Source: Inonotus obliquus (taxonomy: Eukaryota; Basidiomycota; Agaricomycetes; Hymenochaetales; Hymenochaetaceae). Taken from it: a stretch of 64,000 nucleotides of DNA. Numbering within the stretch: the stretch's first letter is position 1; every line of letters starts with the position of its first letter. Positions 1-11,530 of this stretch are shown here, piece after piece. The stretch is from NCBI GenBank assembly GCA_032164295.1, contig JAJHTX010000007.1, positions 2,268,501-2,332,500 on the forward strand, in the 5' to 3' direction. The position numbers and the translations under genes were made by a program. Under the pieces are notes generated by a model. It did not search any database, was not told the DNA's origin, and worked only from the letters and a program-made list of their open reading frames with translations.

Positions 1-1720
1 ATTAGTGAACGTATCGGGATAATCTGATTGGAATTCTCGACTGCTGGCGAAGCTGGACTGGATTCCTCATTCGGAACTGGCTCTGAACCTGATGCCGTGT
101 CTGTTGGGATTGCGAGATGCGCTTTGACGAGTCGTGCTAGGGGGCCAGCTCTGAGATTTGATGACAGAGATAGGTTTAGTTCTTGCAATCTCGGACAAGG
201 AATCGATCGCGACGCTCCATTTTCACCGTCAGATGGCCATTCGGTTAACGCGTTAACTATCAAATTTATGTCGCCCGATAAAAACGAGCTAGACTTTATA
301 ATCAATGACTCCAGCTTGCTCGCGCTGAGAAGAAATGAGATCAGAAGCGGGGCTGATACGTGATGACAATGAGGCACGCCAAAATCCTTCAGATGGGATA
401 GGTTCCGCGACCGAATTTCTTCTATGCAAGAATTGACAACGTCGCCCGTGGCCCGCATCAGTTGAAATGACTGAAGATTGGGAAATTGCATCTTCCGCAG
501 GCACACGTCCGGTGCACACGTATCAGATAGCATGAGGTACTTGAGATTGGGAAGATCGATGCAGTTGGGGATTTCAGGTACGGTTCGGAAATCTCCAGCA
601 CCCGTCAAAATGACACGTAGAACTTCGAGTGATGGATTGCGTTCCACCAATGCGAGGAGAGCATGATAGGTAAACGTTCCGGTCAATTCGAGGGTTGTCA
701 AGGCCGAGAACGGAAACTTCTCCAAGCTGATGATATACCTCTCCGCAGTTGTCAGACCAAGTTTTTGCAACCGTGAAGCCTCTACGTTACGAAGAAACTC
801 CACCAAGGCAGGAGAAGGTTCCGCACTCGTGAGAGTGATGCTTCGCGGTCGAAGCTGGTGTAATATTTCAATGGGGATTATCGAATCGAGGTCCTTGTTG
901 TAAGTTGTCATCTCCAACTCGTCAAGCTTCGACCATAGGCTGCTTGAACCATTCCTGAATACTTTCGGTTTCTTAGCGACCGTAAACCCGGCCTCGAAGC
1001 ACAGACGAGAGAGGACACCATTGGCACGCTCTAACCATGCATCTGCCTTCTTTAGGGTCGTATTCGGCGTCAAGACGAGATGGCGCCAAAACTTTGGATT
1101 ATGTATGATGATCTCTCTCCAAGTTCGACAGATCAGAGTGAGCGCGAGCATCTTTCTGTTACTTCCGTCGACAACAAGAGTGAAGATTTCGGTCTGCAGT
1201 TCTACGGGAAGCTTCGAGAAATGGCATGGAGGTGGCTCCGATGCCGCGGCTGCTTTCTCGCGCAGTGCTTCCAGTTCGGCGCGTCGCTTTACGTCTGTGG
1301 GCTTCAAACGCTCCAATGCGAGGTCTACCATCTTCAACGATGCCGTGTTTCTCCCTAGATGGTGGAAGATACGTGCAGATCGAGCATATCCCTACGGCAA
1401 TGCACTCGTGAATAACTAATGATGAACGTTGAGAATTGGAAAGATAAACCTGCCACATCTGAGGTGCGAGATCAATGACCTTCTTGGAGTCCTTCAGCGC
1501 GTCAAGAGGTCGGTTCAGTTTTTCGAAAACAGCGGCCCTTGAGTCATAGAGCGTCTTGTTTTTGGAGTTTTCCCGGATCGCCTCAAAACAATTGTCAAAC
1601 TCGCGGAACAAGCCAGATGTTGAGCTGGACACAAACCTGGTTGAAAGACTCCAGTGCTTCCTCATATCGATTGCTCTTGAAGTGCTGAGCGCCCAGCTTG
1701 AAGGCCTTATCACAGGTCAT
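1..1720 (-). CDS. Dia2/Pof3-like TPR, F-box and LRR protein (3' part outside the window)
   Basis: Substrate-receptor type F-box protein, expected to bind Skp1 in an SCF ubiquitin ligase. The start at 1720 opens a TPR region (MTCDKAFKLGAQHF..., then a second repeat with WQGYARSARIFHHLGRN across an intron). An F-box core follows (LPVELQTEIF...LICRTWREIIIHNP), then a long leucine-rich region that stays open to base 1. Two introns are clear: one after FNQ near 1636 and one after PQMWQ, each restoring the TPR frame. The TPR / F-box / LRR order is that of yeast Dia2 and fission yeast Pof3, which act at replication forks and in genome stability; that function is inferred from architecture. It is divergent from the GluRS gene, with 190 bp between the two starts. 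The stop lies outside the window. Confidence 0.8.
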
Positions 1721-1910
1721 CTCTTGATATCGTAGGTCAGATAGTGTGGCTGAGGAACAAAGCACTGGCAGGACGCGACCGTGAGTCTGTGACGTTACGC
1801 GAAAGTCACGATCTCACCGTCGATCTTCCCATTTCCTAAGTTGGCAACCATGCCAAAACTTTACGAAAACATCTCGAGACCTTTGACTCGATTCATACTC
1901 AATCTCCGCC

Positions 1911-4664
1911 ATGTTCAACCTTTCTATTTCTCCGTCGAGTGACCCATTTCCGTTCGCCGCTCTTGCGATCTCTTCATATCTCAAGGATCGGGTCAACGTG
2001 ACTATCTCCTACGATCGTGGCGAGTCTGGCGTAACCCTTACACGGATAACTGATGGTACGCAAGTCGAGGATGGAGAGAACATCGTTGCGACCCTTGCTA
2101 AGGAAGCAGGTGCGGAGAGCAATAGCACTCATGTATGGTACTCCTATCATGTAAAACTTAACGATTCTAAAGCACTTGCTTCAAGGGAGAGGCGCTCGTT
2201 GCTCTTGCCAAGATGTTACCCACAACGAAGGACTTTAACGCGGTTGTATCTTCTCTGGATTCTTTAGACGATCGCCTCGCATTGCGCACATTCTTGGATG
2301 GGCACGAGTTAACAATTGCCGACTGGCTAGTATGGGGCGCAATCAAAGGCTTGTCTCGCAACGTGATCTACTTAATGTATGCATATATCTGACATTGGAA
2401 ATAGGTTCTTTGAAACCCCTCGGCGTTATGAAGGGAGGAAAGCATACGCATCTACTCCGATGGTTTACGTATATCGAGACGCTTCCTACTACGCAAACAG
2501 CCCTAGCTGAGTTGGCCGAAGCCAAGTCGCGTGGCGTGAGTTTCCGTCGTGTTTTGTTGTATTTTACGTATTTATCCCCGTGTAGGCGAAGGCAGATAAG
2601 GGCAAGGCTGCGTCATCATTCGCATTGGGTCTCGAGAACGCCGAGATGGGGAAGGTTGTTACGCGCTTCCCGCCGGAGCCTAGCGGGTATTTGCACATTG
2701 GTCATCTGAAGGCTGCCATCCTCAACCAGTACTTCGCGGAGATGTACAAGGGGAAGCTTATCGTCCGCTTTGATGATACAAATCCTAGCAAAGAGAAAGA
2801 GGAGTTCGAGGATGCCATTTTGGAGGACCTTGCAGAATTGAACATTCATGGCGACAAGATATCCCATACTTCGGATTACTTTGATGAACTTTACGAGTAT
2901 GCCATCCAGATGATCAAAGGGGGTACTGCGTATGTTGACGATACTGATCGTGAGACTGTGAGTCAACCTCACCTTTAACGTCACCCCTCATCCTTTCCTA
3001 AGATTGGAATTAGATGCAACACGAGCGCATGCACGGCATCGAGTCTCGTAATCGCAACCTATCGATTGAGGATAACCTTGAGAAATTCCAGTGGATGAAG
3101 GACGGTACCGAGGAGGGACTCAAGAATTGTTTACGTGCAAAGATCAGTTGGACCGATCCTAACAAGGCCATGCGCGATCCGGTCCTCTATCGCTGTAATC
3201 CCCAGCCTCATCATCGCACTGGGCAAGTCCGTCACTCTTTTTAATACTGGCAAAGTCTAACTTTTCGTGCAGGTCCCGATGGAAGATTTATCCCACTTAT
3301 GACTTCGCATGTCCTGTCATCGACTCGCACGAAGGTGTCACTCACGCACTGAGAACAAACGAATATCGCGACCGTAATCCACAATACCAATGGGTTCTCG
3401 ACGCTCTTAAACTGCGCAAAGTCTACATCTGGGACTTCAGTCGCATCAATTTCGTCTACACCTTCCTCTCAAAGCGCAAGCTGCGTGATTGCCTTGCGTA
3501 TGGATTTGCTCAAAGCTGGGACGATCCGCGTTTTCCTACTTTCCGTGGTATGCGGAGGAGAGGTATGACGTGTGAGGCGTTGAGACAGTTCATGCTCTCC
3601 CAGGGACCGTCCCAAAATCAGGTCTTGCTTGAGTGGGATTCAATATGGACGTTAAATAAGAAGATAATTGATCCGATTGCACCGAGGTTCTGTGCTATTG
3701 CTACAGATAAGATGTGCGTTCATTCCGTGCTATCACTGGTAATTTGCTGAAGCATTGATTCAGGGTAGAGGTTTCGGTGAAAGGAGGTCCGGAGCAACCT
3801 GAATCAAAAGACTTACCCAGACACAAGAAAAACCCGGATGTCGGGATGAAGAAAACCGTGTACTCCAATACCATCCTCATTGAGCAAGAGGATGCAAAGA
3901 CGTTCGCTGAGAACGAAGAGGTTCGATTATATCTCCATTACGTCTTCCCTATAAGATTGATGAAAACATCTCGCTAGATAACACTTATGGACTGGGGAAA
4001 TGCCATCGTCCGTAACATTTCCCGCTCATCTCCAGGAGGGGATGTCACACACATCGAAGTCGATCTTCACCTCTCAGGAGATTTCAAATCCACCTCCAAA
4101 AAAATCACCTGGCTCGCCAAGCCCTCAACACCTTCTTCCCGTACCCAACATTCACTCATCCCAGTAACCCTCCTCGACTACGACTACATCGTGACCAAAC
4201 GTAAACTCGAAAAGGACGACGACATCCTAAGCGTAGCCAATTCAAACACTCTCCTATCTCTCCCCGCTCTCTCCGATCAAAATATTCTCTCTTTAAAAGT
4301 AAGAGATATAATTCAATTCGAGAGAAAGGGATATTATGTGTTGGATAAGATTGTTGAGGAAGCTGAAGGTGTTGGGAGAGGGAGTAGGAGGAGGTTGGAG
4401 TTTGTTAGGATTCCGGATGGAAGAGCTGCTGGGATTGCTTTGAAGGCTCCGACTCCTGGAACGGCCAACACAGCTATCCCAACTCCACCTGCGACAGAGA
4501 CGAAATCGAAATCGGCTGGGAAGAAGGTGGACACCAATGCGATCAAGAGTGAAGAGTCATCGATCAAGATGTATGAAGTCGATCCGATTAACAAGGTTGA
4601 TAACATCGAGTACCCGTCGTCTATGTACAAGGTGAAAAGTGTCTATGAGGATGATGATTATTAG
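1911..4664 (+). CDS. GUS1: Cytosolic glutamyl-tRNA synthetase
   Basis: Charges tRNA-Glu with glutamate in the cytosol. The N-terminal part (from 1911) is a GST-like domain with the typical WGAIK...[15 protein letters not shown] segment. The class I catalytic core follows, with [17 protein letters not shown] carrying the HIGH signature. The eukaryotic KMSKS equivalent is FLSKRKL (about 3460-3480), followed by [11 protein letters not shown] and [15 protein letters not shown] beta-barrel anticodon-binding region ends in [13 protein letters not shown]. About eight exons join cleanly (for example [12 protein letters not shown] at 3714/3767 and [14 protein letters not shown] at 3919/3978). The intron after WGAIK appears to use a GC donor (see findings). 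The stretch between LSKRKL and WDDPR ([11 protein letters not shown]) differs from the form I remember for this family. Length and domain order fit a complete enzyme. Confidence 0.95.
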
Positions 4665-5145
4665 ACGTGTAGTTTGACAAGTAAAGCCGTAGTTGAATTG
4701 CAAGAAATAGGTCATTTGCTTAGAATAAATAGAAATATGTTCTTGATCCATGCCATCAATATCCATGTATGTACACGTACCAGGTGATGATCCGATCTCA
4801 TATTGTCCAGCCAATCATTCGTGTCTCATACATAGATGTTATTGTACCACTGTACTGGATGCTACAAAGGAAGAAGATTGATAGGATACACGTCTGCTCT
4901 TGATGTAGAATACCCATAGGCGGAAGGACAGTCAAATCATGGTCGAGATACAGTGCATAGGTTCCGAATGTGTGGACAAGAAAAACTGAAATAGAGAAAT
5001 GCAGAATGTGGCATAGAGCTAGAAAATAGGAACAGGGGGATGACGAGTGACTCGCGTGTGATAACAGAGAAAGGTATATAAAGTGCGCGATGTGTGAAGG
5101 ATGAAAGGAATGGATATTGTAGCTTAAACCTTAGAGTCATGTCGG
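4665..5145. other. Convergent 3' intergenic region (GUS1 / RAD52)
   Basis: Lies between two converging stops and should hold both 3' UTRs and polyadenylation signals. It is A/T-rich with no supported ORF or RNA gene. Confidence 0.6.
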
Positions 5146-7584
5146 TCATCTTCTTACACGTTTAGCGTCCCCGCCTTCTGGAATGTCATCCAACCGCGCA
5201 AACGGCTGTCTCACACCAGAATGAGCTTGTACATCAGCGTACGAAATACCCGCACTCGAGAATCCGCCCCCGCCTGCTGGAGAAACATTCCTAATTTTAT
5301 CGCTTGTCAGTTCACAGGGAAGGTGTCGAATATTCAGGTACTCACTTCATCGTTCCATCAGCACTCCTTTTCACCCCTGCTTGCACACTCACAGCCTGAC
5401 TCTGGCGGAAAGCTGAGGATAGAGGCGGCGCACCTGGACCGCTAGGATTCTAAATCAAAGAAATTGATAATTACTCAATACTTTACACTACACAGGAAGA
5501 AACGAAGACTTACCATACCCGGAGGGAAGTTGAACCCACCCATCGAAGGCGTCCGAGGTTTGCTAATGCTACTTGGAGGAGGAGGTATTGCAGCCCGACT
5601 GGGCTTCGACAAACCAATGTTATTTTCATTGGGCGCCACTCTTGATGCATTCAAGCTCGTCGTTGTCGTTGTCGCGGAAGCCCTCCTTTGCTGACGCAAT
5701 GCGATGATTTGTCTTGCGATCTCATCCTCAGCGTCGGTCCTCTGTGTCGGTCGCGGTACAGTCTGAACTGTTGTAGCGCCACGAGGCTGCATCATATCAT
5801 GGAGAGCAGTGGAAGCTTCTAATTTGCGTCCTTGTGATGATGGCGCGCGTTGAGAAAGAGGTTTTCCAGTAGCATATCCGACGTTCGTATTCTTCTTGAG
5901 ATGGTTGGACGGGCTTGACTTCCGACCAGTCGCATCCACGAGCGTCTTCTCGTCGGAACTAGACGTGTCCCCGCACAAGTCAATGATCTCCGGTCCGTCT
6001 TTCGTTTCATCGAGGATAATAACACCACCAATCCCTTCATCTTCACCGATTGGTCGCCCCAGATCCGCGGCCAGGTCATTGCAAATAGCGTCTCCTTCGG
6101 CTTTCTCCAGTGCTGCTAGGAATTCGGGATCGTCATCATCGTCAGATTCAAAAGAGTATGTATCAGTCCTTTCGAGTTCTTGTCGTGTTGGCTTCTTCTG
6201 TTGTACTACGCCTGCGTTGAAGAGTGAGTCTCGGCAGGGAAACGTCTGAATATTCTAAACGGAGTAGAGAACTCACTTCTACCGACTTTCAATGCCTGAC
6301 TGGAAGTACCAATTACCATCGCAGAGCTTGTACTCCCGATAGTTGATAGCTGCGCGGCAGTGATGTTTATAGATGATTGAGGCTTCTGCTGAGGCACAAC
6401 GATGTTTTTGGTGATGTTCGCCTGTGACGATCCGGGAGTCGTTACGACGCGCAAGGGAGTACTCATCGCACTTGGACGAGTACCGACAAGTACAGCACTC
6501 CCTGGTCTGATGGGTGTGCCGTTGTTTGCGTTTACTCCGATCGCCTTAGGTATGACAATCGGCATAGCTGGTCTCGAAGGAGCATTGGCAGTAGGTAGTC
6601 TTGATGTAGAAGCTACAGCTGCGCTTGGACCTGCCGCTGTGGATGAACTGCCTTCTTGATACTCTGGACGACGATGAAGTGCATTCTTGTCGAATTTTGT
6701 CTGTAGATGAGAGTAGTTGATTATATATTTGTCAGAGTATTAAAATGTGATCTAAGCTCACCGGAGGAATCTTCATCTTGACAATCTCCTGTGTATACTG
6801 CTTATCGTACAGACAATTCCCCAGAAGGTTCCCAAAATTTCTTAAAGCACGTTTTATCCCGTCCGTCACAGCTTCCTTCTTACACTAATGAAACGACCCA
6901 TCAGTCAGGGATAAATCCTTAAAACTGGCAAGAACACACCTTATCCAAAGCCGCCCCTTTACTTTTCGAATTCTCCAGCATCCCATATCCGACGTCCTCG
7001 TGGAATACCCCATCCCTAAGCGTAACCCTCACAACAGCCGAAACGCCAACATTCCACCTCCTCGACTCGGCGCAATAATCCATAAAATCCGTATTAATAT
7101 TAACAACACTCGAACTCCATCCATTAAACCCAAACACTTCATTAGCGAGGTTTATAATCTTCCAGCCCTCCGCATACGTGAGTTTGAGTCCCGACCCGCC
7201 TGGACCAGGCCGCTGAGAGATGTACTCGGGACCAAGCTTCTTGTCGAGTTTGGCTTGAAGGGAGGCGAGCTTTTGAGCGGTGGATTCTGATGGGTCTGCA
7301 TAGAATGAAGACGTATCCCCTGGACCCAACGCTGAGCCAGATTGCGATGCCGAAGGGAATCCTGAGGCAGCGGCTGCAGGAATCATGATATGATCAACAA
7401 ATGGTTGCTGGAAAGTAAAAGGCGCAAGCCCATGGGCTTGCGGAGCATATGACATTGGTCCACTTATTACGAGGCTTTCTCCCCGGGAATCCGTGTTATT
7501 AGGCGCAGGTTGACCGAATGGTGTACGCGCAGCGCAGGAGGAGTAGTACTGTTTAAGAAGATGGGTGCTTAACGAGGTAGACAT
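5146..7584 (-). CDS. RAD52: Rad52 homologous-recombination mediator
   Basis: Binds single-stranded DNA, anneals complementary strands and loads Rad51. After a disordered N-terminal lead of about 100 residues comes the conserved Rad52 annealing fold: [81 protein letters not shown]. Across an intron it continues as [25 protein letters not shown]. The C-terminal half is low complexity with acidic patches ([22 protein letters not shown]), typical of the Rad51/RPA-binding tails. The last exon reads [10 protein letters not shown]...AKRVRR and stops at 5146-5148. Start 7584 is the first Met of the open N-terminal exon. At least five introns. Faces GUS1 tail to tail. Confidence 0.93.
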
Positions 7585-8154
7585 CCAGCTCGCAGTCTAG
7601 TTTCCTTCAAGATATATCGATTCCATATGAGCTCTTGCAAGATATGCTGATTCTTCAGAGGCAAAGCGTATGTAGCGAGAGACAGAGAGAAATGGGGAGA
7701 AGGCGAGCAGCTGAGAACTGACCCTCCAGCCACTCTGCGATCACGTGTTCCAGTCGCGTCTGGTCGAGAACGTTGTTTACGCATGTGAGTCACATTTTTC
7801 CACGCAAAACACAACCACACTTGGGTGCTTGTCATCATACTGGTTGGACGTAGGTCATCACGAACGGCTGAGTTGTTCAATAATCGTACATGGACGATAG
7901 GTAGGTAAACCACACAATAATAATGGCAAACAGTCGATAGTAAAAGTGTCAAAAAGGAACGTTAAGTGGAAACAAAAGAGAGCAACTTCAATAAAAGAGG
8001 ATAGGAAATATGAAGTAAGGTATGAAACATGCGATGCGAAGATATCGTCGATGATGTCCAGCCAGCACCGGGTTGGGTAGGTGTAAAGAAAAAACTAAAT
8101 GAATGCAACGTGAATACCAGGTCAAGCCCTCCCAAATCAAGAAGACCATCAAGT
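7585..8154. other. RAD52 promoter and NOT2 3' region
   Basis: A 570-bp spacer between the RAD52 start and the NOT2 stop, both on the minus strand. It should contain the RAD52 promoter and 5' UTR and the NOT2 3' UTR. No convincing ORF; the long minus-strand reading frame here has no recognisable family. Confidence 0.5.
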
Positions 8155-10152
8155 TCACATTGCCGCGGCCGCCATACTAAGTCCCGGATAATTCCCGCGT
8201 ACTACTTGCGACCGCTGAGCAAGCTGAGCCACAGGACTTACAGATGGTGGTGCCGCACCTGCCTGAAGCTGCTGTCCTTGTGCCGTAGGTTGCAGCGTTG
8301 GCCCAGCAAACGCTGGTGTCTCCTTATTCTCCAAGTCCGCGTACATCACAGTTAGTTCTTTTGTGTTTTTCTCCCATACATCCGGATCCCAGTAGGTGAA
8401 GACACCGTGTTCCCCAGCGCCGTTGTCGATTGTCTTGGAAGAACGTGGTCGTGTCGTCTCTTTTGTAAGCCATAATCGAAGTTCTTTGTTGAAACGCCAG
8501 TTTCTTTGATACCTAGCGGAAAACCCAAATTTCAGAGCGAGAATGGAAGCAATATCAATTATACTCACAGCTCCTGCGCAGCCACTTCTTGTAAGGCGTC
8601 TCTTGGATGTGCGTAGAACATGTAGAACAAGGTTTCTTCACTAAATCCTTGCGCTTTCGCTGGGCCTGGCGGAGGTGCATTCACATTATAACATGGTGGG
8701 AGGTGGAAATCAGGTTCGACGGTATGCGCCGCTGACGAATCCGACCATGGAGTAATGAACGTTGAGAACAGTGACCTTAAGAAGCACATTCAGCACCGGT
8801 ACAGAACCGCAACAAATCAGATAACGTGGAAACGTACCCTTGGGTTTGCATATCCAACCCCATTGTCCCAAGATCTGTCCCTATCGAAAGCAGATTTTGA
8901 TCCGCATCTGCATTTTTTATCGCGTTTAATAGCCCTAACAGCCCCCAACGATCAGCAGCAGATATTAAAATCTGTTGCGCCGGAGTCTGAGGTGCCGCTC
9001 CCGGTGCTACAGCCGCTGACGCACCCGCATTCGGAGCGGCTGTCGACCCTAACGCGCCATCAGTAACTGCACCATACGACGCCTGTTGCTGAGCCTGTGG
9101 TTGTGTTGCAAACGTCGGAGGTACACCTGGAGGGGCACCTAATTGTTGCGCTCCAGGTTGTAACGATCCATTTTGCTGTACCGAAGGAGCTGCATTCGTC
9201 GTCCCATTCCACGTGTTATTCACCTTCGCGTTCCCCGCCCTCTTATCAGCGTCCGAGGCTAACCCGCGCTGAGCCACACTGAGGTTCAATAACCCTGGAG
9301 GCATCGTCTGACGTGTCTCAAACCCATTTAACCCAGGTGGATGACTCGTATCCTGACCCGTCGTTTGATTCTGTGATGATTGCGCGGTCGAATTCGGTTG
9401 TCCTCCAAGAGCAGGGAAATCATCGGCTGTGAATTCTCTCGGTTGACTACTTCCACCTGTACCACCCTGCCCATTCGTCCCAGATCCCGGAGTGAGCCCT
9501 GTCCCTGCCTGACTAGCATAACTCGATGCCAACGTTGTCGCAGGACTATTTGCTGAATTTAACGTCGCTGTCCCCGACCCAAGCGCAGGAAAATCATTCG
9601 GATCCAACCCCGCTTCACTTGGCGCCTGATTCCCTTGCCCAGTCCCTAAACTCGCACTCGATAAATGAGGTGGCCCACCGACCGCTGATGAGGCGCTCTG
9701 TTGTTGTTGGGATTGTTGCTGCTGCTGTTGAAGCTGCTGCCCGAGTAATGACGTCGCCTGACCTTGAAGATGTTGCGTATGTTGCCCTTGTCCCTGTGTA
9801 GGCTGTTGCTGTTGCTGCGGCAGCGCGCCAAATGGAAACCCTGCAGCAGTGGCTTGCCCACGCGGTTGTAAGAAACTCGGCGAAGGGAGGACCATACTCT
9901 GACCAGCAGCAGCACGCGCACTCGGCATACCAGGAAAGCCCTGCTGTTGTAGTGGATTTCGAGACGGTAGTCCAAATGCAGATGCCGGTGGAAATGGAGC
10001 CCTAAGTGGCCCTCCGAAAGCTTGTGTCGGACCGAGATTTGGGGGGCGTTGTGGAGGTTGACCTACGTACAGAAGAGAATGGCGTTAGTTTAAGAGAAAC
10101 AATTCAACAAAAATCAGAATAAAATCAAGAGGAATATACCTGGTCTGTTCAT
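8155..10152 (-). CDS. NOT2: NOT2/CNOT2 subunit of the CCR4-NOT complex
   Basis: Core subunit of the CCR4-NOT deadenylase and transcription regulator; its C-terminal NOT box binds NOT1 and NOT3/5. Start MNRP at 10152 is joined by an intron to GQPPQRPPNLGPTQAFGG. The N-terminal half is glutamine/proline-rich (Q-runs around 9700-9830) with two FPALG motifs (DPNDFPALG, TADDFPALG). The conserved part begins RWGLLGLLNAIKNADADQNLLSIGTDLGTMGLD (about 8870-8960). It continues with EPDFHLPPCYNV, FSEETLFYMFYAHPRDALQ, YQRNWRFNKELRLWLTK and GEHGVFTYWDPDVWEK, which is the NOT2/3/5 C-terminal domain. Stop at 8155-8157. It shares a 238-bp divergent spacer with the HIT gene. Confidence 0.93.
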
Positions 10153-10390
10153 GATATTCTCAATCTTTTAAGGTGTAGATTTACAGCTGGTTATGCGGTT
10201 GTTTGTTGGCTAGTGATAGCACTGGGCTGAAATGAGGATGGGAGGATGAGTTGTCTGTTTAGCTTCAAGTTGGAGGAGTAGTGGCACGGTTATGACGGTG
10301 ACGGATGAGAACAAGTTACCATATTAGATAATCAGCTTATCCAATCCCGAATGAATCCATTTCACTTCAACTCTACCTTTTACTACAACC
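10153..10390. promoter_or_regulatory. Bidirectional promoter between NOT2 and HNT1
   Basis: Only 238 bp separate the two divergent start codons, so regulatory sequences are probably shared. I see no named motif that I can assign safely. Confidence 0.5.
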
Positions 10391-11190
10391 ATGGCAGCAA
10401 GGTATTCTCTAACCTATCTAGTCGATTCAACAGATAACTTGAAATTCATTTGGATGACTAGGTCACTCGCTTCTTGCCTTTTCTGCAAAATAATAAAAGG
10501 TGTATAAAGTCACTTCTGCGTTGTGCATGCATGTCAAGTACCAATACTTTCTTGGCAGGCGAAATCCCTAGCTTCAAGCTCATCGAGACGGATTTCTCGT
10601 GGGTCCTTTTCTTCGATACCATGTCCAACAAACAGCTAACGTTGCTTGACATAGATACTCATTCCTGGACATCGGCCCTCTCTCGCGCGGACATGCCCTG
10701 GTTATACCCAAGGGTACGACTATCTGTCATATCACGCTATCTAATTCCGATAATTTCGGTCACCTAGATCACGGCGAGAAACTCGTCGACGTTGACGATG
10801 CGTACCTCTCCGATACACTTCTTGTAGCAAAGAGGATTGCGAAAGCACTTGGGAGCGAGAATTATAATGTCCTTCAGGTATATCAACCTTATTCTGATTC
10901 TTTATCTTTATGAACGTCTTGGGTCTGATACTTGTTTTACCATATCCTAGAATAACGGCAAACTCGCACATCAGGTTCGTATTCCAATTCTCCGATCATT
11001 CCCCTCAAACTCGCACATCGCATACCGAATACTCAATCATACTAAACTTTCGTAGGTCGTTGACCATGTACACTTTCACGTCATCCCCAAGCCCAACGAA
11101 GAACAAGGCCTCGTCATCGGCTGGCCAACCCAGAACGCCACTATGGATGAGTTGAAAGCTCTACATGAGGAACTCAAGTCGAAGCTCTAG
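10391..11190 (+). CDS. HNT1: HIT-domain nucleotide hydrolase (HINT/Hnt1 type)
   Basis: A purine-nucleotide phosphoramidase-type histidine-triad protein of about 140 residues. Spliced reading: MAARSLASCLFCKIIKG / EIPSFKLIETDFS / YSFLDIGPLSRGHALVIPK / DHGEKLVDVDDAYLSDTLL...NVLQ / NNGKLAHQ / VVDHVHFHVIPKPNEEQG. The CLFCKII start, the GPLSRGHALVIPK strand and the HVHFHVIP triad define the family. Six introns, all with clean GT-AG ends. The last residues ALHEELKSKL end at 11190. Complete and of normal length. Confidence 0.93.
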
Positions 11191-11530
11191 TTCACGCGAT
11201 CTCTAAGTTTGACTCAGCCGCGATGCAACGGATATACAAAAATGTTTATGATATGCAGTATTCCGGATCACAAGGGGTGCAATGTTGTCAATGGAATGTT
11301 ATCGAGCATGTAGTGTATAGTACAGTAGGCAACCAAATAGTATGATAGGTAGTTGGAAAGCAAGTAGAACTGTATAAATAACCATGCGTATTTGTCGTGC
11401 AATTTGTTTCTTCTGGTGCTTCAGCTGGAAGTTTCGTAGCACTTAAGAGAACCAAGATGAAAGGATGGAAGTACAATACACTTTAACACCTCATTCGATT
11501 GAGCGCTGCCTTGAACCAGTCTGCGCGAAA
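11191..11530. other. Convergent 3' intergenic region (HNT1 / RNH1)
   Basis: 340 bp between two converging stops. A/T-rich; nothing recognised beyond probable 3' UTRs. Confidence 0.5.

Noticed and set aside
28..363. Plus-strand 111-codon ORF at the left edge
   Set aside because: Antisense shadow of the leucine-rich part of the TPR/F-box gene, whose minus-strand frame is open and shows repeats.
9526..9801. Plus-strand ORFs opposite the Q-rich part of NOT2
   Set aside because: Antisense of Gln/Pro-rich codons keeps long frames open by composition.
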